From contig JAWLDZ010000003.1 in assembly GCA_041686355.1 (NCBI GenBank), positions 31,049 through 95,048 on the forward strand: a stretch of 64,000 bases of DNA. Reading direction: 5' to 3'. Position numbers and translations under genes: made by a program. This document shows positions 17,497 to 26,870 of the stretch, one piece after another. Position 1 is the stretch's first letter, and every line of letters starts with the position of its first letter. The DNA is from DSBN01 sp041686355. GTDB lineage: Bacteria > Spirochaetota > Spirochaetia > DSM-16054 > Sediminispirochaetaceae. Below the pieces are notes generated by a model that was given only the letters and a program-made list of their open reading frames with translations, was not told the origin of the DNA and did not search any database.

Positions 17497-18048
17497 CTAA
17501 AACTCTACCACGTTGAACTGCAGAAACACTATATCCTCGATCCCTTTGCTGTTCATTATACGGTTGATTTGTTCTTCAAGCTCAGCCTTAATCTCATCCT
17601 CATACTGCGGAGCTAACTCATTTGCAGTTCGTCTTGAAAAATAGCGGCGCATCATATCAATAATTTGCTCCCGCCGTGCAATTAACTCAGTTTGGATCTT
17701 CTTGCTTTCACTTTCGTATCCCAATTTCGGATCGACTATGACCGTATACGGATTCTCATCGGAAGTTCGTGTCCGTATTTCCGGAATATCATACCATGAG
17801 AGGATTTCCACAGAACCTTGATACTCTTCGGAAGCAGACGGATATGCTGCGCTTTGGGGGCCTTGATTCATGAGGCTCACAGTAATTACCACTACCGTTA
17901 CGATAAAAATAATTGCCGCCAATCCCAGGGCAACCCATTTGAGTATTTTAAGTACAAATGCGGGTATTAATCTTCGACTTCCACCCGCTTCTTCTTCTGC
18001 TGCTCCCCCGGCAACCTCTTCTTCCGAAAAGACCTCTTCATCTCCCAT
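17497..18048 (-). CDS. fliL: FliL, stator-associated basal-body protein
   Basis: A 183-residue protein with an acidic cytosolic N-terminus, one membrane helix (about residues 33-55) and a periplasmic FliL domain ending EDIVFLQFNVVEF, a typical FliL terminus. FliL rings surround MotA/MotB stators and support torque. AGGAG lies six bases before ATG. The gene follows motB, as in Borrelia and Treponema. Confidence 0.93.
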   Translation of the reverse strand: MGDEEVFSEEEVAGGAAEEEAGGSRRLIPAFVLKILKWVALGLAAIIFIVTVVVITVSLMNQGPQSAAYPSASEEYQGSVEILSWYDIPEIRTRTSDENPYTVIVDPKLGYESESKKIQTELIARREQIIDMMRRYFSRRTANELAPQYEDEIKAELEEQINRIMNSKGIEDIVFLQFNVVEF

Positions 18049-18103
18049 ACTCAGCTCCTGTAGTATCAGTAAAATTCTATCAAAAGAATCAGTTTATTGC
18101 AAA

Positions 18104-18832
18104 CTATAAATGCCCTTCCGACAGCACAATAATATCCACCCGTCGATTATAAGAACGTCCCTCTTCCGTCTCCTCGGAGGCAATAGGAACCGTGTCGGCA
18201 AAACCGGCCACTTGGAAATTGTCTTCAGTTACACCAAAATCCACTAAATAGTGGAGTACGTTTGTAGCCCGGGCGGTAGATAGCTCCCAGTTGGTACGCC
18301 ATTCCGCCTGTGGATCGGTTGGTGTCGAATCGGTATGTCCCTCAATTCGGAACTTATAGTCCTCCATCGATATAAGCAAGTTAGAAACCCGCTCAAGTAC
18401 ATCCCGACTCTCCTCTATCCTCACATCTGCACTTGCAGGTTCAAAAAAAGCATCCGCCGCTAAACTGATGACCAGGCCGCGTTCATCCTCTTTCACCTGA
18501 ACCTTCTTGGTTTTGATCTCCGGCTGAAACATGCTTACCGCTTTTTTTCGTGCCTCATCCAAAGCCCTGCCCTTCTGGGCTGAGGGCAAGGACATAACCG
18601 TATTTCCCATATCCGCAAGCTGACCGGTTGCCTGTAAGGTTGTACCCCCGGAACGCAAGCCCAATCCATTAAAAGCTGCCAGGATCAGTTGGATTTTAGC
18701 TCCATCTATCGTGGCGGTTGTATACATCATTACGAAGAAGGTAAGCAGCAGAGTTACCATGTCGCCGTAGGTGGTCATCCACTCCGGCGCTCCCTCGGGG
18801 GGACATTTTTTCCGTCTTCGTCGTTCAGCCAT
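18104..18832 (-). CDS. motB: MotB, stator protein with peptidoglycan-binding domain
   Basis: A 242-residue protein. The N-terminus (PEWMTTYGDMVTLLLTFFVM) carries the proton-accepting Asp of MotB in YGDMVTLL and lacks the residues typical of sodium-type PomB. The plug/linker region precedes a C-terminal OmpA-like domain with FRIEGHTDSTPT and NRRVDIIV, which anchors stators to peptidoglycan. The start ATG overlaps the motA stop as TAATG, giving coupled translation. Confidence 0.97.
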   Translation of the reverse strand: MAERRRRKKCPPEGAPEWMTTYGDMVTLLLTFFVMMYTTATIDGAKIQLILAAFNGLGLRSGGTTLQATGQLADMGNTVMSLPSAQKGRALDEARKKAVSMFQPEIKTKKVQVKEDERGLVISLAADAFFEPASADVRIEESRDVLERVSNLLISMEDYKFRIEGHTDSTPTDPQAEWRTNWELSTARATNVLHYLVDFGVTEDNFQVAGFADTVPIASEETEEGRSYNRRVDIIVLSEGHL

Positions 18833-19614
18833 TACTCACCCATCAATACTTCCAGCATCTCTCTTCTTCGATTTGGATCGAGGAAGGATACCAGCTTATA
18901 TTTAAGAATATTCGGGTTATCTCCCGCTTGTATCGAGAGTATCCCCTCGATCATTATCTCCCGCAGCAGCTGCTCCTCTTTATGCCGATCTTCCAACTTA
19001 CTCTTAATCGGGATAAGCACCAAATTTGCAAAAATCGAACCGTACATAGTGGTTATCAGAGCTAAGGCCATACCAGAACCAATTGCATCGGGATCGTCCA
19101 GGTTGGCCAACATTGCAATCAGCCCCGCCAAAGTTCCTATCATTCCGAAAGCCGGGGCTAATTTTCCCCAGTCGTCAAAAATCTTTATCCCGGTGTCATG
19201 CCGAGCTGACAACTGATCGAGATCATTGAACAGAACCGTTTTAATGATTTCCGGATCGGTACCATCAACAACCAGCTGGATGCCGTTCTTCAGAAAATCG
19301 TCCTGAACCTCTTCTACATCATCTTCAAGTGCCAGCAGTCCTTCACGACGAGCTCGTTCGGAAAAATTTACCAAAGTGGTAATAGTACGCTCCAGCTCAT
19401 AATTGGGAACCCGCAGCACAATATTAAAATAACGCACAATGCCCAATACCCGCGCAAGCGGATTGGCTACCATGAGCGCCCCAAAAGAGCCGCCGATTAC
19501 CATCAGTACAGAAGGGACATTGATATATACGCCTAAACCACTTCCGCCGAGTACCATCGACATCAGGATCATCGTAAATCCGAGTCCAAGTCCTGCTAAG
19601 GTGGAAATATCCAT
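18832..19614 (-). CDS. motA: MotA, stator proton channel subunit
   Basis: A 260-residue protein with four membrane helices. The C-terminal helix pair contains APAFGMIGTLAGLIAML and ALITTMYGSIFANLVLIP, with the conserved channel prolines and threonines. The cytosolic loop (about residues 70-150) contains the charged residues that contact FliG. With MotB it forms the MotA5B2 rotor-driving stator. The gene lies directly after flbD. Confidence 0.97.
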   Translation of the reverse strand: MDISTLAGLGLGFTMILMSMVLGGSGLGVYINVPSVLMVIGGSFGALMVANPLARVLGIVRYFNIVLRVPNYELERTITTLVNFSERARREGLLALEDDVEEVQDDFLKNGIQLVVDGTDPEIIKTVLFNDLDQLSARHDTGIKIFDDWGKLAPAFGMIGTLAGLIAMLANLDDPDAIGSGMALALITTMYGSIFANLVLIPIKSKLEDRHKEEQLLREIMIEGILSIQAGDNPNILKYKLVSFLDPNRRREMLEVLMGE

Positions 19615-19617
19615 TCT

Positions 19618-19815
19618 TTACTCCTCGTTCTTAAAGGCGCCTATCAGCCGTCTGTATTCGATTATACTATCAAAAATCGACTGATAGTCCTCCTTCACTA
19701 CCAGTCGCTTTCCGGAGAGCATCACAAGTGTAGTATCGGGGTTTAATTCAATATGCTCAATTTGGTGCGGATTTATATAATACACCCGCCCATTTAACTG
19801 GGTAACCTTAATCAT
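19618..19815 (-). CDS. flbD: FlbD family small flagellar protein
   Basis: A 65-residue protein starting MIKVTQLNGRVYYINPHQIE, the FlbD/SwrD signature. SwrD in Bacillus raises motor torque by supporting stator function, so the position immediately before motA and motB fits. It is a single small beta-rich domain. It must not be confused with the unrelated Caulobacter transcription factor of the same name. Confidence 0.95.
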   Translation of the reverse strand: MIKVTQLNGRVYYINPHQIEHIELNPDTTLVMLSGKRLVVKEDYQSIFDSIIEYRRLIGAFKNEE

Positions 19816-19851
19816 TTAACTACTATCCTGCTCTCCCTCATTTTATATTAA

Positions 19852-21237
19852 CTACCTTTTCAATGTAAGTAGTTCTTGGAGCATCTGATCTGAGGTGGTG
19901 ATGCTCTTCGAATTGGCTTGAAAACCTCTTTGGGTCACAATCATATCGGTAAACTGTTCAGCCAAATCCACATTACTCATTTCCAGAGCACCGGCGATTA
20001 CCTTTCCCTTGCCGGCAACTCCCGATTCACCTATTCGTGCTTCGCCGGAGTTGTTCGATACAACGTAGGTGTTTTCACCTGCTTTTTCAAGGCCGCCGGG
20101 GTTGGTAAAACTTGAAAGTGCGATTTGACCCAACATCCGGTTGGTGCCATTGGAGTATACACCCGTGATGATTCCAGACTGATCGATCTTGTAGTTTTCA
20201 AGATACCCCATCGGATACCCGTTTTGACGAAAGGCCTTAGTAGAACTTTTCTCGGCAAACTGAGTCATACTGTCGACCACGCTGCCGATCTCACCAAGGG
20301 TCAGCTGAAAGTTCTGCCGCACCTGCTCACCCTCCTCATCGGCTGCCTCCAGTACATCAAAGCCTACGTTTACCTGCAGTTCACCCTCTTCAACTACATC
20401 GCCCTGTGCGTCGGTCACCGATTGAATCGTGCCCAGGTTGTCAAATTCAACAATAAAAGTATTGGTATCGTTATTTTCAGCCCCCACATCCGTCAGAGTA
20501 TTGGTGGGAGTTTCCGAGTCGGGGTCTATAATAACCTCTCCCTGCCACTGATTCTGGGTTCCCGGCACCCGGGTATAGTTAACTCTCAGGGTATGGGTGT
20601 TTCCAAAAGTATCATAAATGGTTTTATCGATGCTCCAGGTACCTTCGCGGGCTTCACCGGCGGTTCCATCGGCCGGGATCAGCGGGGTACGCTTGTCCAG
20701 GTTGGAGGCCAGTTCGACCTCAGTAGTGGCTCCGGCCGGATCTTTACTTCCTACCGGAATTACCAGATCTTCAACATCCGCAGCGGTATTTATATAGTTT
20801 TCCCCGTCAATAGTTTCCGCGTTCCATCCCTGGACCCGCATACCGTTGGCAGGATTCACCAGGGTACCGTTTTCATCTAAGCCAAAGGAGCCTGCACGGG
20901 TATGGAACTGCTTATTCCCAGCCCGCATCACGAAAAATCCATCCCCCTGTACAGCTACATCACTCATTACACCGGTAGTCTTCATTGAGCCCTGAGTATG
21001 AATGGTATCGATAGATGCAATATTCATCCCCAGCCCTACCTGTTTGGGGTCCACACCTCCGACTTCATCGGTCGGACGGGCTGCCCCCGACATGGTTTGA
21101 GACAGCATATCCTGAAACTCTACCCGGCCTTTCTTAAAGCCGGTGGTGTTTACATTCGATATATTATTACCAATCACATCCATACGTGTTTGGTGATTTT
21201 GTAGACCGGATACACCGGCATAGAGAGAACGCATCAT
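19852..21237 (-). CDS. flgE: FlgE, flagellar hook protein (cross-link Cys replaced by Ser)
   Basis: A 461-residue hook protein. The N-terminal D0 region (MMRSLYAGVSGLQNHQTRMD) and C-terminal FQANSKSITTSDQMLQELL are conserved export/assembly helices. In Treponema denticola FlgE, Lys165 and Cys178 of neighbouring subunits form a lysinoalanine cross-link that stiffens the hook. Here Lys165 is kept (VGSKDP), but residue 178 is Ser (ELASNLDKR; codon TCC, bases 20706-20704), and the protein has no cysteine at all. The start overlaps the flgD stop by 4 bases. Confidence 0.97.
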   Translation of the reverse strand: MMRSLYAGVSGLQNHQTRMDVIGNNISNVNTTGFKKGRVEFQDMLSQTMSGAARPTDEVGGVDPKQVGLGMNIASIDTIHTQGSMKTTGVMSDVAVQGDGFFVMRAGNKQFHTRAGSFGLDENGTLVNPANGMRVQGWNAETIDGENYINTAADVEDLVIPVGSKDPAGATTEVELASNLDKRTPLIPADGTAGEAREGTWSIDKTIYDTFGNTHTLRVNYTRVPGTQNQWQGEVIIDPDSETPTNTLTDVGAENNDTNTFIVEFDNLGTIQSVTDAQGDVVEEGELQVNVGFDVLEAADEEGEQVRQNFQLTLGEIGSVVDSMTQFAEKSSTKAFRQNGYPMGYLENYKIDQSGIITGVYSNGTNRMLGQIALSSFTNPGGLEKAGENTYVVSNNSGEARIGESGVAGKGKVIAGALEMSNVDLAEQFTDMIVTQRGFQANSKSITTSDQMLQELLTLKR

Positions 21238-21683
21238 TCTGCTGCCTCCTTGGTATTCACTGTTTCAACTACCGAATAATCGTAATAGCGACCATTTACT
21301 TTTACCTGTGGGTTCTCTGTCCCGGACACCGCCTCAACTCTGCCATACACTCGCTGTTTGCCGTCCAGGATTTCAACCTGCTTATCGAGCAGGTTCAACG
21401 CATTTCCACGATTCACAATTCCACTTATCTTAGAAAACTCTTGCCCCAAATTAGTCATCTGCTCAAGTGACGAAAATTGAGCCATCTGCGCGATAAACTG
21501 CTTGTCATCCATCGGTTTAGTAGGATCCTGATGCTGCAGCTGGGTGATCAACAGCTGAAGAAAATCGTCTTTTCCCAGCTCCTGGCTCAATCCCTCTCCC
21601 TGTTTTAGGCTTTTGTTGGTTTCCTCTACCTGCATCTCTACTTTGCTTCTTTCCGAACCGGATAAAACTGATGTAAAATCCAT
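21234..21683 (-). CDS. flgD: FlgD, hook-capping protein
   Basis: A 149-residue FlgD with the conserved N-terminal motif GKDDFLQLLITQLQHQDPTK followed by MDDKQFIAQMAQFSSLEQM, required for hook cap function. The C-terminal half is short and contains only one small beta domain, as in other spirochaete FlgD proteins. It lies between fliK and flgE, so hook cap, hook ruler and hook subunit are made together. Confidence 0.96.
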   Translation of the reverse strand: MDFTSVLSGSERSKVEMQVEETNKSLKQGEGLSQELGKDDFLQLLITQLQHQDPTKPMDDKQFIAQMAQFSSLEQMTNLGQEFSKISGIVNRGNALNLLDKQVEILDGKQRVYGRVEAVSGTENPQVKVNGRYYDYSVVETVNTKEAAE

Positions 21684-21697
21684 CTATAGCTCCTTAT

Positions 21698-23473
21698 TTA
21701 CGCCATCACGTCGATTAACCGCAGCTCACCACTGCTGTCCCTTGCCGGTAAACCTTGCTCATCAAGGGCCCGTACCTGTAAAGCGGGCGACAACTGCGGC
21801 CCATGGGACCAACCACGCTCATGTTGTTCACTCCCCTGATCCCCAACCGAGACATTCAAAGCTGCATTTTCAAAGCCATGCTCTTTGAAAGCCCGATACA
21901 ACTGCTGCATATTTTGATCGAAGGCTTCCTTTACATTACTATTCTCGACAAAAATCTTCCCGGCTATATTATTATTCTCCATTGTGATTCGGATTCTTAC
22001 TTGGCCGAGATTATCCGGTTTCAAATCCAACTTAATTTCTCCAGACCCATTCTCCCGAAGCAAAATTGAGCTGCGCTTGACAATATCCTTGTTTAGATGA
22101 TCCTGAAGCTGTTGCATCAACTCGTTGCGGATACTGCTGCCGAAGTTCTTTGTAGACGCTGCTGAGGCGGACTGTCCGGTATCTCCTCGCAGATTAACCT
22201 GCATAACCTGTATGGAGTCACCATTTTCATTACTGCTTCCCTTGCCGGTGCTGCTGCTCTCGTTTCCCGAACTGAACAGCTTGAATTCAGAACTCTGCTG
22301 CCGGCTCTCGGAGCCACCGGAATTGCCCCCGGAATTGCCGCTGTTGTTGCGGGCAGATGCTCCACGCTTATCAATTACCGTCAGCTTCGGTCTTCCCTCA
22401 CTCTCTCCGGTACGACGGCTGTTCGAGCCATTTGTCCCTCGGTCCTCGCGTTTTTCATCACCCCGTGGCTGTGAAGCCTGTGACTGCAAAGAGAGTTTTT
22501 TTGCAGCACCCTCTGATTCTGCAGCACTTGTACGTTTTTCGGCGGCTTCAAGGCCCTGAGATCCCTCGGCGGCAGCTGCCGCCGACTGCAGCTCATTTTC
22601 TCCGGAGGAGTCTTTGTCCTTAGCCCTTCGGGCGGCTGCCTCCGTACTCAACTGAACATCTTTAAGCATAGCCTTCTGGGCAGCCTTATTCTGTTCAGCC
22701 GCAGACCGTCTCTGCTCCGACTGGGCAAGCTTTTCGGTTTTGCCCTCTTCTTCAGCCTTTATTCTTTTTTCCATCGAAGCCTGGGCGGCCGCTTCCTGGG
22801 TGTCCTTGTCAATCTTTGTCGTATCTACCTTTACTGTTTCTCCAGTCTGATGTTCCGATGATTGATGTTCCGATGATTGATGTGCAGAAGCGACTTTTTC
22901 ACCGGCGGCCGAAGAATCTTTATTAGAGTCAGATTTCCCGTCTTCGATTTTTTCCGTATTTACTGCTGCCCTTTCATTTTGTAAATTTTCATTTTCTGAA
23001 TTTTCATTTTGTGCGTCTGTCCGGGTGCGATCTTCAACCACATCGCCTTTTTTTTCAGTGGAAGACCCGGCGGGCTCTGAGCTGTCTCGGGATTCCGCCC
23101 GGGAGCCCCTTTTTTCTTCTGAAAAGGCGCGCCTGCTTTCCGAGGCAGCCTGCGCATCAGCTTGACGCCTATGGTGTTCCTCCGTCGCATTCTGTTCTGC
23201 AGAACTCCGTAAAGCCGCTTCCCGCTGCTGCTGGGCTTCACGCATGGCAAACTCATCCTGCCGTGTCAAATTTATGCGTGCATTGGTTTCTAGCGGGCCC
23301 TCTGCAGTCGAAAAGGAGCTTTCCTGTGAGATTTGCTCCAGATAAGAAGCAAAAGAAGAGCGTGCCGAGGATGACGAAAACTCCGTATGACGGTAATCCG
23401 AGGCCGGGTGTGAACCGCCAGGAGAACCGGGAGCTTGAATGTCGGCCATTAAAGCATTTATCACTGCTTTCAC
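21698..23473 (-). CDS. fliK: FliK, hook-length control protein
   Basis: A 591-residue protein. Residues 1-430 are low complexity (Ser, Glu, Gln, Lys, Ala, Arg), with small internal repeats such as SSEHQSSEHQ and NSENENLQNE, as expected for an unfolded molecular ruler. Residues about 455-560 are the FliK C-terminal domain (EIKLDLKPDNLGQVRIRI), which contacts FlhB to switch export specificity. The proposed start is GTG at 23473; an in-frame ATG at 23449 lacks a ribosome site. The position before flgD fits. Confidence 0.93.
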   Translation of the reverse strand: MKAVINALMADIQAPGSPGGSHPASDYRHTEFSSSSARSSFASYLEQISQESSFSTAEGPLETNARINLTRQDEFAMREAQQQREAALRSSAEQNATEEHHRRQADAQAASESRRAFSEEKRGSRAESRDSSEPAGSSTEKKGDVVEDRTRTDAQNENSENENLQNERAAVNTEKIEDGKSDSNKDSSAAGEKVASAHQSSEHQSSEHQTGETVKVDTTKIDKDTQEAAAQASMEKRIKAEEEGKTEKLAQSEQRRSAAEQNKAAQKAMLKDVQLSTEAAARRAKDKDSSGENELQSAAAAAEGSQGLEAAEKRTSAAESEGAAKKLSLQSQASQPRGDEKREDRGTNGSNSRRTGESEGRPKLTVIDKRGASARNNSGNSGGNSGGSESRQQSSEFKLFSSGNESSSTGKGSSNENGDSIQVMQVNLRGDTGQSASAASTKNFGSSIRNELMQQLQDHLNKDIVKRSSILLRENGSGEIKLDLKPDNLGQVRIRITMENNNIAGKIFVENSNVKEAFDQNMQQLYRAFKEHGFENAALNVSVGDQGSEQHERGWSHGPQLSPALQVRALDEQGLPARDSSGELRLIDVMA

Positions 23474-24091
23474 CTATCCTTCAGGTTTTTTCAGCATTTT
23501 CCTGCTGAGTTGGGCAGCCCGATCCGACGGCATGAGGGAAAGCCAATATGCAACTAATGACCCCTCTCCTCGTTCCTGGGCTAACCTTTCAGAAGTTCTC
23601 AGAATATCAATTATATCCTGATCTTCCATCTCAAGCAGTCTATCCACCGCTTGCTGCGGTGGCATACCGGCAAAATATTCAGCTGACTGCCTAAGGTTCG
23701 CTCTTCTATTTTCGTACTGTTTTAGTCTTTCGTTAAATGATTTTTCCTGTTCAGCCAAGGCTTTCTCTTTTTCTTCCAATAATTCCAACTTTTGCTGGAC
23801 CTCAGCCTCCATTTCGGCAATTTCTCCGGACCGTGATTCAAGAGCCTCCTGCTGAAGCTTAACCGCTTCTTCTCGCTTCAGCAGACGCTCTCTCTCCAGT
23901 AACAGGGCATCCTCATCATTTTCGAGTTTCTCAGGTGCTGAAATTCCGACCAATTGGCTTGCCGGGGCGAAGATCTGTTTCACGTTCATCAAGCCTAGAT
24001 AATCAAACCAGAGCAGTCCTCCAACCAAAAGTACAGTTATAAGCAGCAACAACATCAGGATACGTGAAAACAACTTCATTCCTCCAGCCAC
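23474..24091 (-). CDS. flbB: FlbB, spirochaete periplasmic-flagellum collar protein (MotE-like)
   Basis: A 205-residue protein with one N-terminal membrane helix (about residues 10-30), a long Glu/Lys/Gln coiled coil (about 60-125), and a C-terminal MotE/MgtE-N-like helical domain (EYFAGMPPQQAVDRLLEMEDQ). In Borrelia FlbB is the base of the collar that surrounds the motor and recruits stators. The start is GTG with AGGAGG five bases upstream. The order fliJ-flbB-fliK is conserved in spirochaetes. Confidence 0.9.
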   Translation of the reverse strand: MAGGMKLFSRILMLLLLITVLLVGGLLWFDYLGLMNVKQIFAPASQLVGISAPEKLENDEDALLLERERLLKREEAVKLQQEALESRSGEIAEMEAEVQQKLELLEEKEKALAEQEKSFNERLKQYENRRANLRQSAEYFAGMPPQQAVDRLLEMEDQDIIDILRTSERLAQERGEGSLVAYWLSLMPSDRAAQLSRKMLKKPEG

Positions 24092-24122
24092 AATCGCCTC
24101 CTAGTGTGCGGTAAACCTATTT

Positions 24123-24569
24123 TCATCCGACATCCTCCAGCTTACGTGCATACCGAGCGGTACTAATCTCATCGAGTACTTTCTGCTCCTGCTTTTCCTG
24201 CTGCTTATAATACATCTGCTGTTTTCTCTCTTTCAGCTTATCTAAAATTTTACGTTTTTTTGAAACCTCCAAGAATTTCTCCTGAACGTCCTTTCGCTCT
24301 TTTTCGGCCTGCTCAAGCTCTGCTCGGAGTTCGGTAATCTCTTGATCCATACGTCGTGTATAGTTTTCTACATACATGAACATTCTCATATCACCAGTAT
24401 CAAGGTGCCGCTGATTGAAGGTGCGTTTCCGACTCGACCGGCGCTCTTCAATTTTTTTATGCAAGCCATTGCAGCGACCAGTTACCTGTCCCAGCTTTAT
24501 CTCCCACTGCTGTTCATCATACTTTCTCAATTCGAGTATCTTTTCTAGATTAAACTGAAACTTCCGCAT
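24123..24569 (-). CDS. fliJ: FliJ, export chaperone-escort / ATPase stalk
   Basis: A 148-residue, almost wholly coiled-coil protein starting MRKFQFNLEKILELRKYDEQ, a typical FliJ N-terminus. FliJ sits in the FliI hexamer like the gamma subunit of F1-ATPase and cycles export chaperones. The ATG at 24569 has GGAGG six bases upstream. The frame stays open nine codons further upstream, but those codons lack a ribosome site. The start overlaps the fliI 3' end by 20 bases. Confidence 0.92.
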   Translation of the reverse strand: MRKFQFNLEKILELRKYDEQQWEIKLGQVTGRCNGLHKKIEERRSSRKRTFNQRHLDTGDMRMFMYVENYTRRMDQEITELRAELEQAEKERKDVQEKFLEVSKKRKILDKLKERKQQMYYKQQEKQEQKVLDEISTARYARKLEDVG

Positions 24570-25896
24570 CTTCTTCCTCCGGTAGCGGCACTTCAACCCC
24601 TGAGATTTGTGCTAATCGCTGAACCGTATCTCTTAAATGAGCTTTTTCTTCAATATCCTGACCAAGGAAGTCCCAGATATCGTCAATTTTTTCGATTGCC
24701 TCATCTATTTCACTATTACTACCTTCGGCATAAGCCCCGACATTTATAAGGTCTTCAGAGTCGGTATAAGTAGCCAACAGCCGCCGGACTCTCCCTGCCG
24801 CATCCTGCTCCTCCCGTCCAGTAACTTTTCTGCCCAAGCGAGAGAGAGATGCGAGTATATCTATGGCAGGATAGTGATACGCCTGAGCCAGCTTTCGACT
24901 TAATACGATATGCCCGTCTAAGATACCTCGTACCGTATCGGAAACCGGTTCATCCATATCATCCCCTTCAACCAAAATCGTATAAAATCCGGTAATGGTC
25001 CCCTTCTCTGAATTTCCACAACGCTCCAGCAGCTTCGGCAGGATTGAGAACACAGATGGAGTATAGCCGCGGGTTGCCGGGGGTTCGCCTAATGTCAAGC
25101 CAATCTCACGTTGAGCCCGGGCAAAACGGGTAATCGAATCAAACAACAGCATTACATCCTGTCCCTGGTCACGAAAGTACTCCGCTATGGCAGTTGCGAC
25201 AAAGGCACCGCGCACACGAGCCAAGGGACTGGTATCACTAGTGGAAACAACCAATACCGACCGCTTGAGTCCTTCCTCACCAAGATCCTGTTCGATAAAC
25301 TCCCGTACCTCCCGGCCACGTTCACCAATCAGAGCTATTACATTTACATCTGCAGCCGTATTGCGGGCGGTCATTCCCAGAAGCGTAGATTTCCCTACCC
25401 CACTCCCGGAAAAAATGCCAATACGCTGACCTTTTCCAACCGGGGTCATTGCATCAATTGAACGTACTCCAGTAATCATTCTGTCTTCAATGGTTTTCCG
25501 GAACAACACATTCGGAGGGGTATTGGTGGTGGAAGCTCCAACTGCAGATCCAATTGAGCCCTTCCCGTCAATTGGTTTGCCCATTGCATTGAGCACACGC
25601 CCTTTTAATTGGTCGGAAACCGGGACGGTAAGGGGCTCTCCCATGGCAATCACCTGGCAACCCGGTTCAATCCCATCCATCTGGTCAAAGGCCATCATTT
25701 GAACACTGGTTCCATTGAAGCCTATTACTTCGGCCCCAACAGTTCTATTTTCACCTGAGATAACAATTTGGCAGCTCTCTCCGACTACTACCTGCGGACC
25801 ATGGCTTTCAATTAGCAGACCCTTTACCTGCTTTACCGTTCCGGTGTATTTAATAGGGTCCATCTGCGCAACCACGTCACTGTACTTTTCAAACAT
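24550..25896 (-). CDS. fliI: FliI, flagellar export ATPase
   Basis: A 448-residue F1-beta-like ATPase. Walker A is GSGVGKST and Walker B is DVMLLFDSITRFARAQRE. The Glu and Arg-finger regions (GERGREVREFI, DEPVSDTVRGILDGHI) are intact. It energises type III export of flagellar subunits with FliH and FliJ. GGGAGGGG precedes ATG. Length and neighbours are standard. Confidence 0.97.
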   Translation of the reverse strand: MFEKYSDVVAQMDPIKYTGTVKQVKGLLIESHGPQVVVGESCQIVISGENRTVGAEVIGFNGTSVQMMAFDQMDGIEPGCQVIAMGEPLTVPVSDQLKGRVLNAMGKPIDGKGSIGSAVGASTTNTPPNVLFRKTIEDRMITGVRSIDAMTPVGKGQRIGIFSGSGVGKSTLLGMTARNTAADVNVIALIGERGREVREFIEQDLGEEGLKRSVLVVSTSDTSPLARVRGAFVATAIAEYFRDQGQDVMLLFDSITRFARAQREIGLTLGEPPATRGYTPSVFSILPKLLERCGNSEKGTITGFYTILVEGDDMDEPVSDTVRGILDGHIVLSRKLAQAYHYPAIDILASLSRLGRKVTGREEQDAAGRVRRLLATYTDSEDLINVGAYAEGSNSEIDEAIEKIDDIWDFLGQDIEEKAHLRDTVQRLAQISGVEVPLPEEEDAEVSV

Positions 25897-25934
25897 ATTC
25901 CCCTCCCAAGGTATGTTCTTCGCTGCTCAGTCTA

Positions 25935-26840
25935 CTATTCTCCCTTGGATCGTATCGGCGCGAGCTCTATGATTTTCTCTTCAATTTCCTGCAGCTGCGA
26001 GGAAATTCGGGCATCAATTTCTCCAAAATCTGTTTCTATAATACAGCCGCCCTTATCCACAGTTGAATCCTCCACCACAGTTACCGACTGTACATTATCG
26101 ACCATCCGCATGAAGTCTTTCACGTGCTCGGTAGTAAGCTCTACATCTTCAAGATTCACCTTAATGAGAACCTCTCCCCGACTTTTAAGCTTACGCAATG
26201 CCTGAATTACATTGTTTATAACTACATTTTTCTGATTTTCAGAGATGACTTTCACCACCTTCTTAGTGATCATCAGCACAAGGTTCACTAACTGTGTTTC
26301 AGATTCCTCGATAATTTCAGAACGCTTATCCAGCGTCTTATCTATGATATGATGCAACTGCTCAACCAGGCGTTCAACCTCCGGTTTTCCCGAGGCAAAA
26401 CCCTCCTCATGACCGGCCTGGTACCCCTCGTTATAGGCATCTCGGCGGATTTTCTCAACTTCATTTTCCGCATCCTGGCGCAACTGATAGGCCTCTTGCT
26501 GGGCCTCCTGTTTTACCCTTTCGGCTTCTTCCTCGGCATTCTGTTTCTCGCGCCGGACATCTTCGGTTTTTTTCTGAACCTCTTCAAACGCGTGCTGTTC
26601 GGCTTCCTTGACTATTTTTTCCGCCTCCGCTTTAGCCTCATCGAGCATCTTCTGTTTTTCACTCTCCCAGTTGCGCTTGAAGGCTTCAGCTTCACGCTTC
26701 AGGTCATCGGCAGTCGGGCCTGAGTACTCCTCTACCGATTCAATTTCAACTTCAGCAGCCTCTTCTTCAAACGGAGTTTCAAGTTCTACCCATTTTCCAG
26801 TGTGGGTTACTTCCTGAGCACGAAACACATTTTTAGCCAT
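25935..26840 (-). CDS. fliH: FliH, regulator of the export ATPase
   Basis: A 301-residue protein. The N-terminus is an acidic and aromatic segment that may bind the C ring or FlhA. The middle (about residues 50-150) is a Glu/Lys/Ala coiled coil with repeated EAE and KQE units. The C-terminal domain (about 190-300, EIIEESETQLVNLVLMITKKV) is the FliH/ATP-synthase-delta-like part that binds FliI. The ATG at 26840 with GGAGG six bases upstream is preferred over the in-frame TTG at 26846. Confidence 0.93.
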   Translation of the reverse strand: MAKNVFRAQEVTHTGKWVELETPFEEEAAEVEIESVEEYSGPTADDLKREAEAFKRNWESEKQKMLDEAKAEAEKIVKEAEQHAFEEVQKKTEDVRREKQNAEEEAERVKQEAQQEAYQLRQDAENEVEKIRRDAYNEGYQAGHEEGFASGKPEVERLVEQLHHIIDKTLDKRSEIIEESETQLVNLVLMITKKVVKVISENQKNVVINNVIQALRKLKSRGEVLIKVNLEDVELTTEHVKDFMRMVDNVQSVTVVEDSTVDKGGCIIETDFGEIDARISSQLQEIEEKIIELAPIRSKGE

Positions 26841-26870
26841 GGGCAACCTCCCCTATCTGACCACAAAACT

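Noticed and set aside
20125..20880. Long open frame (about 250 codons) antisense to flgE
   Set aside because: No ribosome site, it lies fully within flgE, and its composition is that of an antisense shadow.
22845..23010. Short tandem repeats in fliK (SSEHQ, NSENE)
   Set aside because: They are in frame and typical of the low-complexity ruler part of FliK, so not a separate repeat element.
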